NCBI RefSeq assembly: GCF_000189255.1
Contig: NZ_AEVS01000073.1
Span: forward strand, 1 to 64,000
Length of the DNA: 64,000 nucleotides
Reading direction: 5' to 3'
From: Vibrio brasiliensis LMG 20546
GTDB lineage: Bacteria > Pseudomonadota > Gammaproteobacteria > Enterobacterales > Vibrionaceae
Shown here in pieces: positions 1-9,200 of this stretch. The notes under the pieces were generated by a model. It was not told the origin of the DNA. It ran no database searches and worked only from the letters and a program-made list of their open reading frames with translations. Within the stretch, counting starts at the first letter, position 1. Each line of letters starts with the position of its first letter. Made by a program: the position numbers and the translations under genes.

Positions 1-30
1 GTATCGACTGCTATTCAGATAAAGCGACAA

Positions 31-66
31 CAAAAAGCGATGGTGTTAACCATCGCTTTTTTGTTT
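31..66. terminator. Bidirectional rho-independent terminator
   Basis: An inverted repeat with arms AAAAGCGATGG and CCATCGCTTTT and a TGTTAA loop is flanked by T-runs on both strands. It can end transcription of a gene left of the window and of the minus-strand MAPEG gene that stops at 89. Confidence 0.8.
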
Positions 67-88
67 TCTGAACCTTTAAGACCGTGCA

Positions 89-475
89 CTACCACATTTT
101 ATCAAACGGTAAATGGATGAGATTAAGAACAATCATCACCGCCATTACCAAAAAGGTCAGCTTCATTCCGCTCACGCGCCCTTTAAGTCGGTCTGCCAGA
201 ATACCTTTAGCATGGAGTAATCGACCCAGCACAAACACCACTCCACACAAGTGAATCATCCATGGGCTGGCGCCATTGTATTCGAGTGTCGCCATCATGA
301 TTAGCGTAATGGGAATGTAGTCAACCGCATTGCTATGAGCACTGCGCGCAATAGTTAACGCATCGACGCCACCATCAGAGTACTTTACCTGCGCTTTACG
401 GCGCTGCTTGATGACCTGAATCGATAGCCAAATCATTAATGATGCAAGAATTGCTGCGTACAACGCTGTAATCAT
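89..475 (-). CDS. MAPEG-family small membrane protein
   Basis: A 128-residue inner-membrane protein with about four hydrophobic helices. The layout and the polar R-S-A-H-x-N-A-V-x-Y-I-P segment after the first helix match the MAPEG family (YecN type), whose eukaryotic members handle glutathione and eicosanoids; the bacterial role is mostly unknown. The open frame reaches 553, but I start at the ATG at 475 because a GGAG motif lies six bases upstream and the first hydrophobic helix begins right after it. The 26 upstream residues look untranslated. It is monocistronic, with a terminator just downstream. Family assignment is fairly secure; substrate is unknown. Confidence 0.75.
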   Translation of the reverse strand: MITALYAAILASLMIWLSIQVIKQRRKAQVKYSDGGVDALTIARSAHSNAVDYIPITLIMMATLEYNGASPWMIHLCGVVFVLGRLLHAKGILADRLKGRVSGMKLTFLVMAVMIVLNLIHLPFDKMW

Positions 476-598
476 AAGTTCACTCCTTGTGCTTGAGATT
501 ACACTCACCGGACTGGTTGGTAACTTTGAAACTTTGTAGACAATTAAACACAAAAAAGCCCTGCTGAATAGCAGGGCGGATTATTTATCACGCTTGTC

Positions 599-1288
599 TT
601 AACAACAACTTGTGCCGCAACCGTTGTTAGGCTTGCAATCTTCACCTTTACCCAGATAAGTTTCATCGGATAGGTAAAAACCGCTAAATGCCTCAACAAA
701 GTCTTGTGACACCGTTTTTTCAACTAAACCACTTTCCATTAGCTGTTGCTGCCAGGCCTGTACTTTTGGGCGACCATCCAACATGTCAAAGCAGGTGTTC
801 TGCTTGATAATGTCTGCGCGGTGTAGCAGTGGTAGCCATGCTAAATCAACATTACTGATCTGATCGCCTTTAAAGAAAGGACCCACCAGCTGCTTTTCTA
901 CTTTATCGAATGCTTTGCCTAAGTTCGCAACACGCTCTGTTAGTGTCGCTTTATCGCTACTGCGCATGGTGCTGCACTGAGCCAGATAATGCTTTGAACC
1001 AAGGTAGCTCCATGCACGATCAAGCGCTCGCTGTTCATTGCTAATGCCTTGCTCAAGCGGACCGAACTCATCTTCGATGTACTCAACAATCGCATCAGAT
1101 TCAAACAGCGCAGTGTTGTTCTCAGTCACCAACACAGGCACCTGGCCATTAGGTGAGATGTCTAGGAACCACTGCGGCTTGTCTTTAAGGCTGATGTATT
1201 CAATTTCGTATGGAACATTACGTGCTTCTAATGCAGCAGTTACGCGTTGAACAAATGGACAGATTTTAAAACTTACGACTTTAATCAT
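599..1288 (-). CDS. Glutathione S-transferase family protein with Cys-rich tail
   Basis: A 229-residue cytosolic GST-fold protein. The thioredoxin-like N-terminal domain has C-P-F-V at residues 10-13, the cis-Pro strand (GQVPVL) and the glutathione gamma-Glu contact E-S-D-A-I. The helical C-terminal domain follows. After the normal fold comes a tail ending in Cys at 218, 224, 228 and 229 (GCGTSCC), unusual for a GST and likely to bind a soft metal. The hexapeptide GCGTSC also occurs in the permease at 4541-5623. The gene follows the sigma-factor gene on the same strand after 107 bases, so it may be read from the arsR promoter or be a target of that sigma factor. Family is clear from the motifs; the metal role is inference. 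Confidence 0.85.
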   Translation of the reverse strand: MIKVVSFKICPFVQRVTAALEARNVPYEIEYISLKDKPQWFLDISPNGQVPVLVTENNTALFESDAIVEYIEDEFGPLEQGISNEQRALDRAWSYLGSKHYLAQCSTMRSSDKATLTERVANLGKAFDKVEKQLVGPFFKGDQISNVDLAWLPLLHRADIIKQNTCFDMLDGRPKVQAWQQQLMESGLVEKTVSQDFVEAFSGFYLSDETYLGKGEDCKPNNGCGTSCC

Positions 1289-1395
1289 TTTCTTTTCTCA
1301 TCTTTGGATAAGGGCCACTTGGCACCTGTTACACCTTTAAGACGAGCGACAATTAAAAAAGACGACGAAAATACAAAATTATTTTAAATTTTTTT

Positions 1396-1968
1396 CTAGC
1401 AATGATCGCAACCGTTAGATTTCTTTTCACAATCCAATAGGTTACCGCGTTTATCCAACTGCAAAGTACAGCAATCTTCAAACAGTTTTTTCAGCTCTAA
1501 GCGCCCTTTTTGCACTCGTGATTTTAATGTTGAGTAGCTCACGCCCACTTTCTCGGCGATCTCTTTCTGGCTTTGACCATTAAGTTCAACGGCTTCCATT
1601 AATTGGGATTGCTGCTGAGGTAACGCATTGATAAAAGGTCGTACACACTGAGCCAGTTGTTGCTCCAAATTGGCATCAGCTTGCTCGAACCAGAGATCTT
1701 CCTCATTCAGTTCTCCATCGCGCTGTTCTCTCGCTCGTTGACGATAAAAATCGATGATGGTGCGATTAGCGACCTGGAACAACCAAGATTTTACGCTATC
1801 AGCCTTATTGACCGATGAAAGATTATGGTAGGTCTTTAATAAGATTTCTTGTAGCAAGTCATCCACATCTGCGTGATTACTCACCTTAGAATAGAGGAAT
1901 GATTTCAAAGCCTGCTGATACTCAGTCCAGACCTGTTCTAGTACCAGTGATGGCTCAGCACTTTTCAT
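1396..1968 (-). CDS. sigZ: Sigma-70 family RNA polymerase sigma factor, SigZ-like
   Basis: A 190-residue group IV (ECF) sigma factor. Region 2 lies near residues 10-75 (DVDDLLQEILLKTY and NRTIIDFYRQR), and region 4 near 110-165 (LPQQQSQLMEAVEL, then the HTH QKEIAEKVGVSYSTLKSRVQ). The C-terminus carries Cys at 166, 167, 180, 187 and 190, ending GCDHC, which could sense or bind metal. No separate anti-sigma gene adjoins it. I chose the ATG at 1968, which overlaps the arsR stop by 14 bases and implies translational coupling; an in-frame ATG at 1983 is possible. The SigZ name rests on my memory of Vibrio arsR-sigma-permease neighbourhoods, not on a search. Confidence 0.8.
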   Translation of the reverse strand: MKSAEPSLVLEQVWTEYQQALKSFLYSKVSNHADVDDLLQEILLKTYHNLSSVNKADSVKSWLFQVANRTIIDFYRQRAREQRDGELNEEDLWFEQADANLEQQLAQCVRPFINALPQQQSQLMEAVELNGQSQKEIAEKVGVSYSTLKSRVQKGRLELKKLFEDCCTLQLDKRGNLLDCEKKSNGCDHC

Positions 1969-2248
1969 CTGCACAACACTCATCCTGCAAGAAGCCGATG
2001 ACCCCTTCGAGACATTTGTAGTCTGTAACACAATACAGCGTGCGTCCTTCACGACGCTGGCTGATCAACCCAGCCGAAGCCAGACTAGAGATATGATGCG
2101 ACAACGTTGAACCAGGAATGCCGAGCTTTTCTTGTAGGCCACCAACAGCAATACCTTGATAACCCGCCTTCACCACACTCTTATAAATGGATAAACGTAC
2201 CGGATGCCCAAGCTCTTTAAGCGCCTTGGCAACAACTTCAAGTTCCAT
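1955..2248 (-). CDS. ArsR/SmtB-family metal-responsive repressor
   Basis: A 97-residue winged-helix repressor: ALKELGHPVRLSIYKSV helix, then the recognition helix region GIPGSTLSHHISSLASAG and the wing SQRREGRTLYCV. The tail DECCADEKC (Cys 91, 92 and 97) offers thiolate ligands near the C-terminus instead of the usual CxC in helix alpha3, so the sensor site may be alpha5-type. I start at the ATG at 2248 (GGAG six bases upstream); a TTG at 2260 is also in frame. A perfect 16-bp palindrome lies directly upstream, implying autorepression. It is the first gene of arsR-sigZ, perhaps with gst. Confidence 0.88.
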   Translation of the reverse strand: MELEVVAKALKELGHPVRLSIYKSVVKAGYQGIAVGGLQEKLGIPGSTLSHHISSLASAGLISQRREGRTLYCVTDYKCLEGVIGFLQDECCADEKC

Positions 2249-2261
2249 GACCGACTCCAAT

Positions 2262-2303
2262 AATAACGATATATTTCTAAAATAATCGAAATATATCGTT
2301 ATT
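2262..2303 (-). promoter_or_regulatory. Perfect 16-bp inverted repeat, probable ArsR operator
   Basis: AATAACGATATATTTC and its exact reverse complement are separated by ten bases, directly upstream of arsR. The inner sequence TCGAAATAT recurs at the permease promoter near 4465 and 4514. ArsR proteins usually bind imperfect 12-2-12 repeats, so a 16-10-16 perfect element suggests either two overlapping sites or a strong stem. Confidence 0.75.
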
Positions 2304-2402
2304 GCAAATTTTCACCCAGCGCAAAAACAAGACTGTGAGAATTAACGCTGTTACAGTCATGGCATCAAATGCCACCCATCAGATGAGCGGCTAATGCTCC
2401 GA

Positions 2403-3347
2403 TCAGTATTTAAGTAGCGGATCGACCACCAACACGATCTTACCCACAGCTTTATGCTGTTCTGAACGCAAATGAGCAGTTTGGATCTCTTCAAGAGGGT
2501 AGACAGAATCAATAGGTATTTTCACAGCCTTCTCTTTCACCAACTGAACAAGCTGTTCTAGATCCGTCGCACTGTTTTCCACCCACATGCGGGTAAACGA
2601 GATGCCATGAGTCGCCACTTGTTGTTCAGCAATTTCATCAAAGGTTGAAACAATACTGCCCCCTGACTTAACGCAACAGGCGCTTTCAGCCAGAAGTTCG
2701 ATACCCGGTTTCGCAACATACGCCACGTCATACTGGTTTGATGATTGCCATTCCAAATCACGCTCATTAAAAACCTCGTCGGCTCCCAGGCTAGTGACAT
2801 AATCGAGTTTAGTTGCAGAGGCCGTTGCCACGACATAAGCTCCTGCGGCTTTGGCAATCTGCACCGCATACGATCCGACAGCGCCAGATGCGTTGTGGAT
2901 GAGTACTGTTTTTCCTTGTGCAAGGCGACCATGTCGATGCAATCCCTGCCATGCAGTCACTGCCGCTAACGGTAACGCTGCCGCTTCTACGAAGCTCAAC
3001 TCAGCAGGTTTCTCCACCACTAATTCGGCGTCCACTGCAACGAATTCTGCGTTGGTACCCTGCTCAGAGATAGGGGTAAATGCCAGTACCTTATCGCCGA
3101 CCTGCAGTGAGTCAACACCCTCGCCTACCTGTTCGACTACACCAGAGCAATCCCAGCCCAGCACTAAAGGTAGGGTGTGAGTGCCAGTATCAGCCATCAT
3201 ACCGTTGCGGAGATGAAAGTCGACCGGATTGACAGCCGATGCTGCTACGCGAATCAGAACCTGATTCCGTTCTGGTTCAGGTTTTGGCAGTTGGCCAAGT
3301 TGTAGTGTTTCTACGTCACCATATTGTTTAATGAATGCTGCCTTCAT
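2403..3347 (-). CDS. Zinc-independent MDR NAD(P)H:quinone-type oxidoreductase
   Basis: A 314-residue medium-chain dehydrogenase/reductase. The N-terminal GroES-like domain contains NPVDFHLRNG and VLGWDCSGVV. The Rossmann domain shows the A-x-x-G-x-x-G variant VLIHNASGAVGSYAVQIAKAAGA near residues 148-170. The structural-zinc Cys cluster is absent, which fits NADPH-dependent quinone or enone reductases. AAGGAAG precedes the ATG. It is divergent from the LysR gene at 3459 with a LysR-type palindrome between them, so it is the likely regulated target. The physiological substrate cannot be read from sequence. Confidence 0.85.
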   Translation of the reverse strand: MKAAFIKQYGDVETLQLGQLPKPEPERNQVLIRVAASAVNPVDFHLRNGMMADTGTHTLPLVLGWDCSGVVEQVGEGVDSLQVGDKVLAFTPISEQGTNAEFVAVDAELVVEKPAELSFVEAAALPLAAVTAWQGLHRHGRLAQGKTVLIHNASGAVGSYAVQIAKAAGAYVVATASATKLDYVTSLGADEVFNERDLEWQSSNQYDVAYVAKPGIELLAESACCVKSGGSIVSTFDEIAEQQVATHGISFTRMWVENSATDLEQLVQLVKEKAVKIPIDSVYPLEEIQTAHLRSEQHKAVGKIVLVVDPLLKY

Positions 3348-3401
3348 AACTGACTTCCTTTTAGTTGTTGTTAGTGAGAACAGCTTCAGTATTCACCTAA
3401 A

Positions 3402-3427
3402 CACCTATTTCTTCTAATTAATAGGTG
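3402..3427. promoter_or_regulatory. LysR-type operator between divergent genes
   Basis: CACCTATT and AATAGGTG form perfect 8-bp arms around a ten-base spacer, and a further half-site TTCACCTA starts at 3392. The element lies in the 111-base region between the oxidoreductase (start 3347) and lysR (start 3459), the usual place for a LysR regulator to control both. Confidence 0.6.
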
Positions 3428-3458
3428 ATATAACAATCATTCCACAGGGGAATGTGTT

Positions 3459-4391
3459 ATGACCAAAGTTGATTTAAATTTGATCGTTATCTTTGACGCT
3501 ATCATGCGTGAACAGTCAATCACCTTAGCGGCGGAGCAATTGGCAATGACCCAACCGTCAGTGTCAAAAGCCGTGTCGAGAATGCGCTATGCCTGGCAGG
3601 ATCCTCTGTTCATAAAACAAGGCAGAGGGATATGCCCAACACCTTATGCCAAAGAGCTTTGGCAGCAAATAGCCGATCCACTCAGCCATATTAGTCAGAC
3701 GGTTTCCCCGGCAAAATTTGACCCGGCGAACACACCTGTGCAAATCAGAGTTGCGCTGACCGATGGGATCAGCAGCCTGTTCTGGCCAAGACTGAGAGCT
3801 ATCATTGAGCAGCGAGCTCAGATGCTTGACCTGTACGCAGTGCCATTTAAGGGCAACGGTGAACAATTGCTACTCGAAGCTGAAGTTGATTTGGTCCTCG
3901 ACTACTACCCGACAAGACACGACCAAATCACGGTCAGGCACCTCTATGACAACCACTTCACCTGTGTCATGCGTCCACAACATCCTCTCGCTCATAAAAC
4001 ACTTTCAGTCGACGACTTCTGCCACGCTCAGCATCTGCTGGTCTCACTATCCGGCGATCCAAGTGGCGCAGTAGACCAGTCTCTTGCTCTGCTGGGACGA
4101 ACCAGACGTGTGGCAATGACGGTCAACAGCTTCTCCAGCGCGATTGAGCTACTGCAAGAATCCAGCTTAATCTGTGTCATGCCTTTCTCGGTTGCGAGTA
4201 AAGCGATTGCCAAAGGTCAGCTAGTTCAGGCAACACTGCCGATCTCTGTTCCGTCGCCAAGTATTTCTATTGCCTGGCACACACGTAACCAAAGAAATCT
4301 GGCCATCAAATGGCTGGTCAATGAAGTTGAGCAACTGGTCCACAATGAACCGGAAGTGTTTGCTAAAAGCCCTTATCTGGCAGATGCCTGA
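3459..4391 (+). CDS. LysR-family transcriptional regulator
   Basis: 310 residues. The N-terminal winged HTH (LNLIVIFDAIMREQSITLAAEQLAMTQPSVSKAVSRMR, residues about 6-43) is the classical LysR DNA-binding motif of the NodD/PcpR-like branch, which begins KVDLNLIVIFDAI. A periplasmic-binding-like effector domain follows (about 95-300). AGGGGA precedes the ATG. The divergent oxidoreductase is the probable target; the co-inducer is unknown. Nothing is truncated. Confidence 0.92.
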   Translation: MTKVDLNLIVIFDAIMREQSITLAAEQLAMTQPSVSKAVSRMRYAWQDPLFIKQGRGICPTPYAKELWQQIADPLSHISQTVSPAKFDPANTPVQIRVALTDGISSLFWPRLRAIIEQRAQMLDLYAVPFKGNGEQLLLEAEVDLVLDYYPTRHDQITVRHLYDNHFTCVMRPQHPLAHKTLSVDDFCHAQHLLVSLSGDPSGAVDQSLALLGRTRRVAMTVNSFSSAIELLQESSLICVMPFSVASKAIAKGQLVQATLPISVPSPSISIAWHTRNQRNLAIKWLVNEVEQLVHNEPEVFAKSPYLADA

Positions 4392-4449
4392 TCTATCTTC
4401 ACATGGCTAAATTTATGATAAACAAAGAGTTAAGAATTTAAGTCACTTT

Positions 4450-4530
4450 TATTTCGAACTTTATCGAAATATTTATTGATCTTTCGTTTCTCAAGTCTAT
4501 AATTCGAAAAAAATCGAAATATATTTGGAG
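4450..4530 (+). promoter_or_regulatory. Permease promoter bracketed by ArsR-like half-sites
   Basis: A good sigma70-like promoter is visible: TTGATC at 4476-4481, 16 bases, TATAAT at 4498-4503. Just upstream are TATTTCGA (4450-4457) and TCGAAATA (4464-4471), an 8-6-8 palindrome. Overlapping the -10 and start site are TTCGA (4503-4507) and TCGAA (4514-4518), followed by AATATAT. The same TCGAAATAT core is in the arsR palindrome, so ArsR probably represses both units. A GGAG lies at 4527-4530. Confidence 0.65.
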
Positions 4531-4540
4531 TGACATTACT

Positions 4541-5623
4541 ATGAGTAACGAATTTATGACAATGGCAAGCGAAGCCCTCGATATGTTCGCTTTCCTTGCG
4601 ACAGAATTGGTCATCCTGTTCCTGGCTATCAGCTACTTAGTTGGCGTTCTGCAAGAGTTTTTAACGCCACAAAAGATCCAGTCGATCCTAAGTTCGCGTA
4701 ACGGTAAAGGCTATGTAATTGCAGCTTTTCTTGGCTCAATTACCCCGTTCTGTTCATGCTCGACAATACCGTTTCTTAAAGGCTTGCTAAGAGCACGAGC
4801 GGGTTTTGGCCCAATGATGGTGTTCCTGTTTGGTAGCCCACTACTGAATCCGGTCATCATAGGTCTGTTCGTGATCACGTTTGGCTGGCAAGTCGCACTG
4901 TTCTACTTCTTAGTGGCAATGGTTGTCTCGATTGTGGCGGGATACACGCTGGAAAAACTTGGCTTTGAGCGCTATGTAAAACCTGAAGCTTATCAGGTTG
5001 AGGAAGCGTCAGGCTGCGGTACTTCTTGTAGTGACAGTAAGCCTGCAGCGAAAAAAGAGTCTTCATGTGCTCCATCAAGCTGCGGTGATGCTGCGCCAGT
5101 AATGGCTAAAGAGAACTCATGCTGTGGTGAAAAACCGCAACCAAAAGTAGAAGTATCTTGCTGCGGTACAGATGGTGCAGCAGCCGCCACCATCGTTGAA
5201 CCTAAACAACCTGGTCGTTGGATGAAGATTTGGCTATCTACGTGGAAAGACTTTAAACAGGTATTCCCTTACCTAATGCTAGGTGTCGCTGTTGGCTCAT
5301 TCATCTACGGCTTTATTCCGACTGAGCTGATTGCACAATACGCTGGTGAAGGTAAATGGTACGCGATTCCTGTAGCAGCAATTATTGGTATCCCTTTGTA
5401 CATCCGTGCTGAAGCAGTGATTCCGCTAAGTGCAGCTCTGGTTCAGAAAGGTATGGCTCTGGGTTCAGTAATGGCACTCATTATCGGTAGCGCAGGTGCG
5501 AGTTTGACTGAAGTTATCTTGCTTAAATCTATCTTTAAGAATCAGATGATTGTCGCGTTCCTGACTGTGATTCTGGGTATGGCAATTGCTGCGGGATTCT
5601 TGTACAGCTTTATCTTCGGCTAA
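4541..5623 (+). CDS. SO_0444-type Cu/Zn efflux permease with Cys-rich loop
   Basis: A 360-residue membrane permease of the DUF318/ArsP fold: two halves of about four helices each, around a long cytosolic linker. The first half holds the conserved F-C-S-C-S-T-I-P-F motif and FGSPLLNP. The second holds PLYIRAEAVIPLSAAL and GSAGASLTEV. The linker (residues about 155-220) carries roughly ten Cys in pairs (GCGTSC, SSC, CCGE, SCCG), a likely metal-loading segment. From memory, NCBI names this architecture the SO_0444 family Cu/Zn efflux transporter. Its promoter has the arsR-type operator. Metal preference is inferred. Confidence 0.85.
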   Translation: MSNEFMTMASEALDMFAFLATELVILFLAISYLVGVLQEFLTPQKIQSILSSRNGKGYVIAAFLGSITPFCSCSTIPFLKGLLRARAGFGPMMVFLFGSPLLNPVIIGLFVITFGWQVALFYFLVAMVVSIVAGYTLEKLGFERYVKPEAYQVEEASGCGTSCSDSKPAAKKESSCAPSSCGDAAPVMAKENSCCGEKPQPKVEVSCCGTDGAAAATIVEPKQPGRWMKIWLSTWKDFKQVFPYLMLGVAVGSFIYGFIPTELIAQYAGEGKWYAIPVAAIIGIPLYIRAEAVIPLSAALVQKGMALGSVMALIIGSAGASLTEVILLKSIFKNQMIVAFLTVILGMAIAAGFLYSFIFG

Positions 5624-5638
5624 AAATTTCCCAGCAAA

Positions 5639-5667
5639 CAAAAAGGCAGCCTCGGCTGCCTTTTTTG
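5639..5667. terminator. Bidirectional terminator between convergent genes
   Basis: AAAAGGCAGC and GCTGCCTTTT form a ten-pair stem with a CTCG loop and T-runs both ways. It separates the permease from the last gene of the minus-strand cus operon. Confidence 0.9.
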
Positions 5668-5684
5668 TATCTGATTCAAGGTTA

Positions 5685-6197
5685 TTAAAGCGTGATTTTT
5701 TTGATCATACCAGCCTCTGCATGACCCGCGATATTGCAGGCAAACTCTACCTGATTATCGCCATGGAAATGCCATAACAATTGCTTCGCTTTGCCAGGTT
5801 TTACTGTTACTGAGTTACCTGAATCGTGCATGTGGCCAGCAGACATGGTTTTCATCATTTCGCGATGCTCCACCTGCTCTTTTTCCGATCCGATAGTAAA
5901 CTCGTGGTCGATTTTACCTGTGTTAAGTACTACAAACTGAACAACGTCGTTCGGTTCAATCTTCACCTCTTTCTTGAAGCGAATCTTCATATCATCACTA
6001 AGCAGAACGTGTACAACTTTATCCGGCTTTGCTCCTTTGGCAGGCATACCTACATCGGACATACCTTCCATGTTCATCATTGAGTGATCCATCTTAGAAG
6101 AGTTCATCGCGCCATGGTCCATATTTGCATGGTCCATCTCAGCTTGAGCACCCATAGCGGCAACGCTTAGCATGATTGATAGTAGTGTCTTTTTCAT
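5685..6197 (-). CDS. Periplasmic cupredoxin-family copper protein
   Basis: A 170-residue secreted protein. A signal peptide (MKKTLLSIMLSVAAMGAQA) is followed by a Met/His-rich segment with repeated MDH units (residues about 21-50). The cupredoxin domain ends with type-1-like ligands: H in DHEFTIG and C, H and M in CNIAGHAEAGM. That is the plastocyanin-like C-x4-H-x4-M arrangement. It is the last gene of the cus operon, 61 bases after cusA, with AAGGAA before the ATG. It probably binds or shuttles periplasmic copper to the CusCBA pump. Electron transfer cannot be excluded. Confidence 0.88.
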   Translation of the reverse strand: MKKTLLSIMLSVAAMGAQAEMDHANMDHGAMNSSKMDHSMMNMEGMSDVGMPAKGAKPDKVVHVLLSDDMKIRFKKEVKIEPNDVVQFVVLNTGKIDHEFTIGSEKEQVEHREMMKTMSAGHMHDSGNSVTVKPGKAKQLLWHFHGDNQVEFACNIAGHAEAGMIKKITL

Positions 6198-6258
6198 GGT
6201 TATTTCCTTATTGTCTAAGATTGACTGACCTTAACCGAAGTCAGTCAAATAATTGGGT

Positions 6259-9200
6259 TTAGTGATTCGTTTGCTGTGACGTTACTTCTCGCTGTTTCCA
6301 CAGTTTGAAGATTGCCGGGAGTACCAGTAGGGTGAGTAATAATGCTGATGCCATACCGCCAATCATTGGCGCAGCGATACGTTGCATCACTTCAGAACCG
6401 GTGCCTTGTCCATACATGATTGGTACCAGACCAATAATGACCGTCAGCACTGTCATCATCACAGGGCGCACGCGCAGACCCGCTCCCTGACGGATTGCAT
6501 TAGTCAGATCTTCCAGTTCAAGAGGTTGTTGTTTCTCTGAGGCAGAAAGCTTGGTGTAGTGCCACGCCTGATTGAGGTAAACCAGCATGATGACCCCTAT
6601 CTCAACCGCCACGCCTGCAAGAGCAATAAATCCAACCCCGACAGCAATAGAGAAGTTGTAGCCAAGGTAGTGCATCAGCCATAGACCGCCGACCATAGCC
6701 AGAGGCAGGGTCAGCATGATGATCATCACTTCACCGACACGTCGGAAGCTGAAATAGAGCAGCAACATGATGATGGCGATGGTGATTGGCACCACGACAC
6801 CTAAACGCTCTTTTGCTCGTTCCATGTACTCATACTGACCAGACCAAACAAGCGAGTAGCCAGCAGGAAGTGCAAGTTGCTCTGCTACCGCTTGCTGCGC
6901 ATCAGCGACGTAGGAACCCAGATCCCGACCATCGATATCGACAAATACCCAACCATTTGGACGCGCGTTCTCGGTCTTAATCATCGGTGGGCCGTCTTCA
7001 TAACGGATGTCCGCGACGTCAGCCAGAGCAATACGGGCACCGTTTGGTGTGACTAACGGTAGGTTCTGAAGTTTGATTACTGAGTCACGGTAGTCCTGAG
7101 GGTAACGAACATTGATAGGGTAACGCTCCAGCCCCTCAATGGTTTCACCGACATTCATGCCACCCACAGCCGTTGAAACCACCTGCTGAACATCTTTAAT
7201 GCTCAAACCATAGCGGGCTGCTGCTCGGCGCTTAATATCAATCGTAACGTAACGACCACCCGCTACACGCTCAGCGTAGACTGAAGCCGTACCGGTCACC
7301 TGATTCAAGATCGGCTCTAACTCAGCGCCGATTTTCTCGATCTCACTCAGCTCAGGGCCCGAGATTTTGATACCAATCGGCGTCTTAATTCCCGTCGCTA
7401 GCATGTCGATACGAGTTTTAATAGGCATTACCCAAGCGTTTGTCAGGCCAGGGAACTGAACCAGTTGATCGAACTCTCTGCGCAGTGATTCGGTCGTCAC
7501 CCCTTCTCGCCACTGATCACGAGGTTTAAGCTGAATCACCGTTTCAATCATGGTTAATGGTGCAGGATCCGTCGCGGTTTCAGCACGGCCTATCTTGCCC
7601 CAGGCAGTTTCCACTTCGGGTACTGTCATGATCAGCTTATTGGTCTGCTGCAATAACTCGCGCGCCTTACCGATCGAGATGCCAGGATAGGTAGTCGGCA
7701 TGTACATCAAATCGCCTTCATCCAGCGGCGGAATAAACTCACTACCAAGTTTGGTGGTCGGATAATAGGCCGAGGCCATTAGCACAAACGCCATCAACAG
7801 AACACTTTTCGGGTATTTCAGGCTGACGTTGAGCATTGGTTTATAAAGGGCAATCAAGCCCTTATTGATTGGGTTTTTATCTTCAGGCAGTACTTTGCCT
7901 CGGATAAAGTAGCCCATCAGCACCGGAACCAGAGTGATCGCGAGACCCGCTGCGGAGGCCATTGCATAGGTTTTGGTATAGGCGAGCGGCGAGAACATCT
8001 TGCCTTCCTGCCCTTCCAAAGCAAATACAGGCACAAAACTCAGAGTAATGATCAGTAGTGAGAAGAACAGTGGCGCCCCGACTTCCTGCGCAGCATCGCC
8101 GATCACCTGCCAACGGTTTTTGTCCGTTAATGGTGTACGCTCGATATGCTTATGCACGTTTTCAATCATCACAATCGCCCCATCGACCATGGCGCCGATG
8201 GCAATAGCGATGCCACCCAAAGACATGATGTTGGCGTTAATCCCCTGCCAATGCATGATGATAAACGCAGACAAAATGCCGACAGGCAGACTGAGTGCAA
8301 TAACCAGAGATGAGCGGATGTGGAACAGGAACAGCGCACAGACGATCGCAACAACGATGAACTCTTCCGCCAGTTTCTTCCACAAGTTCTCGACCGCCGA
8401 ATCTATCAGGGTCGAACGGTCGTAAGTTGGGACTATTTCTACTCCTTCAGGCAGGCTGCGTTGCAGGTCGTTGAGCTTGTCCTTAACGTTGGCAATTACC
8501 TGACTGGCGTTTTCACCAAAACGCATCACAATTACACCGCCGACCGCTTCACCTTCACCGTTAAGTTCGGAAATACCGCGACGCATTTGTGGACCAATAT
8601 TAATATCGGCAATATCACCGAGCAGAAGTGGCGTTCCTTTGGCTGTCACTTTCAGTGGTAGCGCTTCAATATCTTCGACGCTGGATAGGTAGCCTGTGGT
8701 GCGAACCATATGTTCCGCTTCAGCAACTTCTACTACCGAGGCACCAGTCTCCTGGTTACCGTTCTGGATTGCCATATTGACCTGTTGTAGCGTCAGGTCA
8801 TAGGCACGCAGCTTAGCTGGATCGATTTGTACCTGATACTGTTTGACCATGCCGCCCACGGTGGCCACTTCAGACACGCCATCAACGGTTTGCAGCTCAT
8901 ATTTAAGGAACCAGTCCTGCAGACTACGCAACTGCGCTAAGTCGTGCTGACCCGTTTTATCCTGTAATACGTAGCTGTATACCCAGCCCACTCCGGTAGC
9001 ATCCGGTCCTAAGGTCGGTTTAGCACTTGCAGGAAGATTAGGCGCGACCTGGCTCAGGTACTCCAAAACTCGCGAACGTGCCCAGTACATATCCGTATCA
9101 TCGTTAAAAATGATGTAAACGTACGAATCACCAAAGAACGAGTAGCCACGAACAGTTTCAGCCCCCGGAACGGCCAACATGGCTGTGGTTAGCGGGTAGG

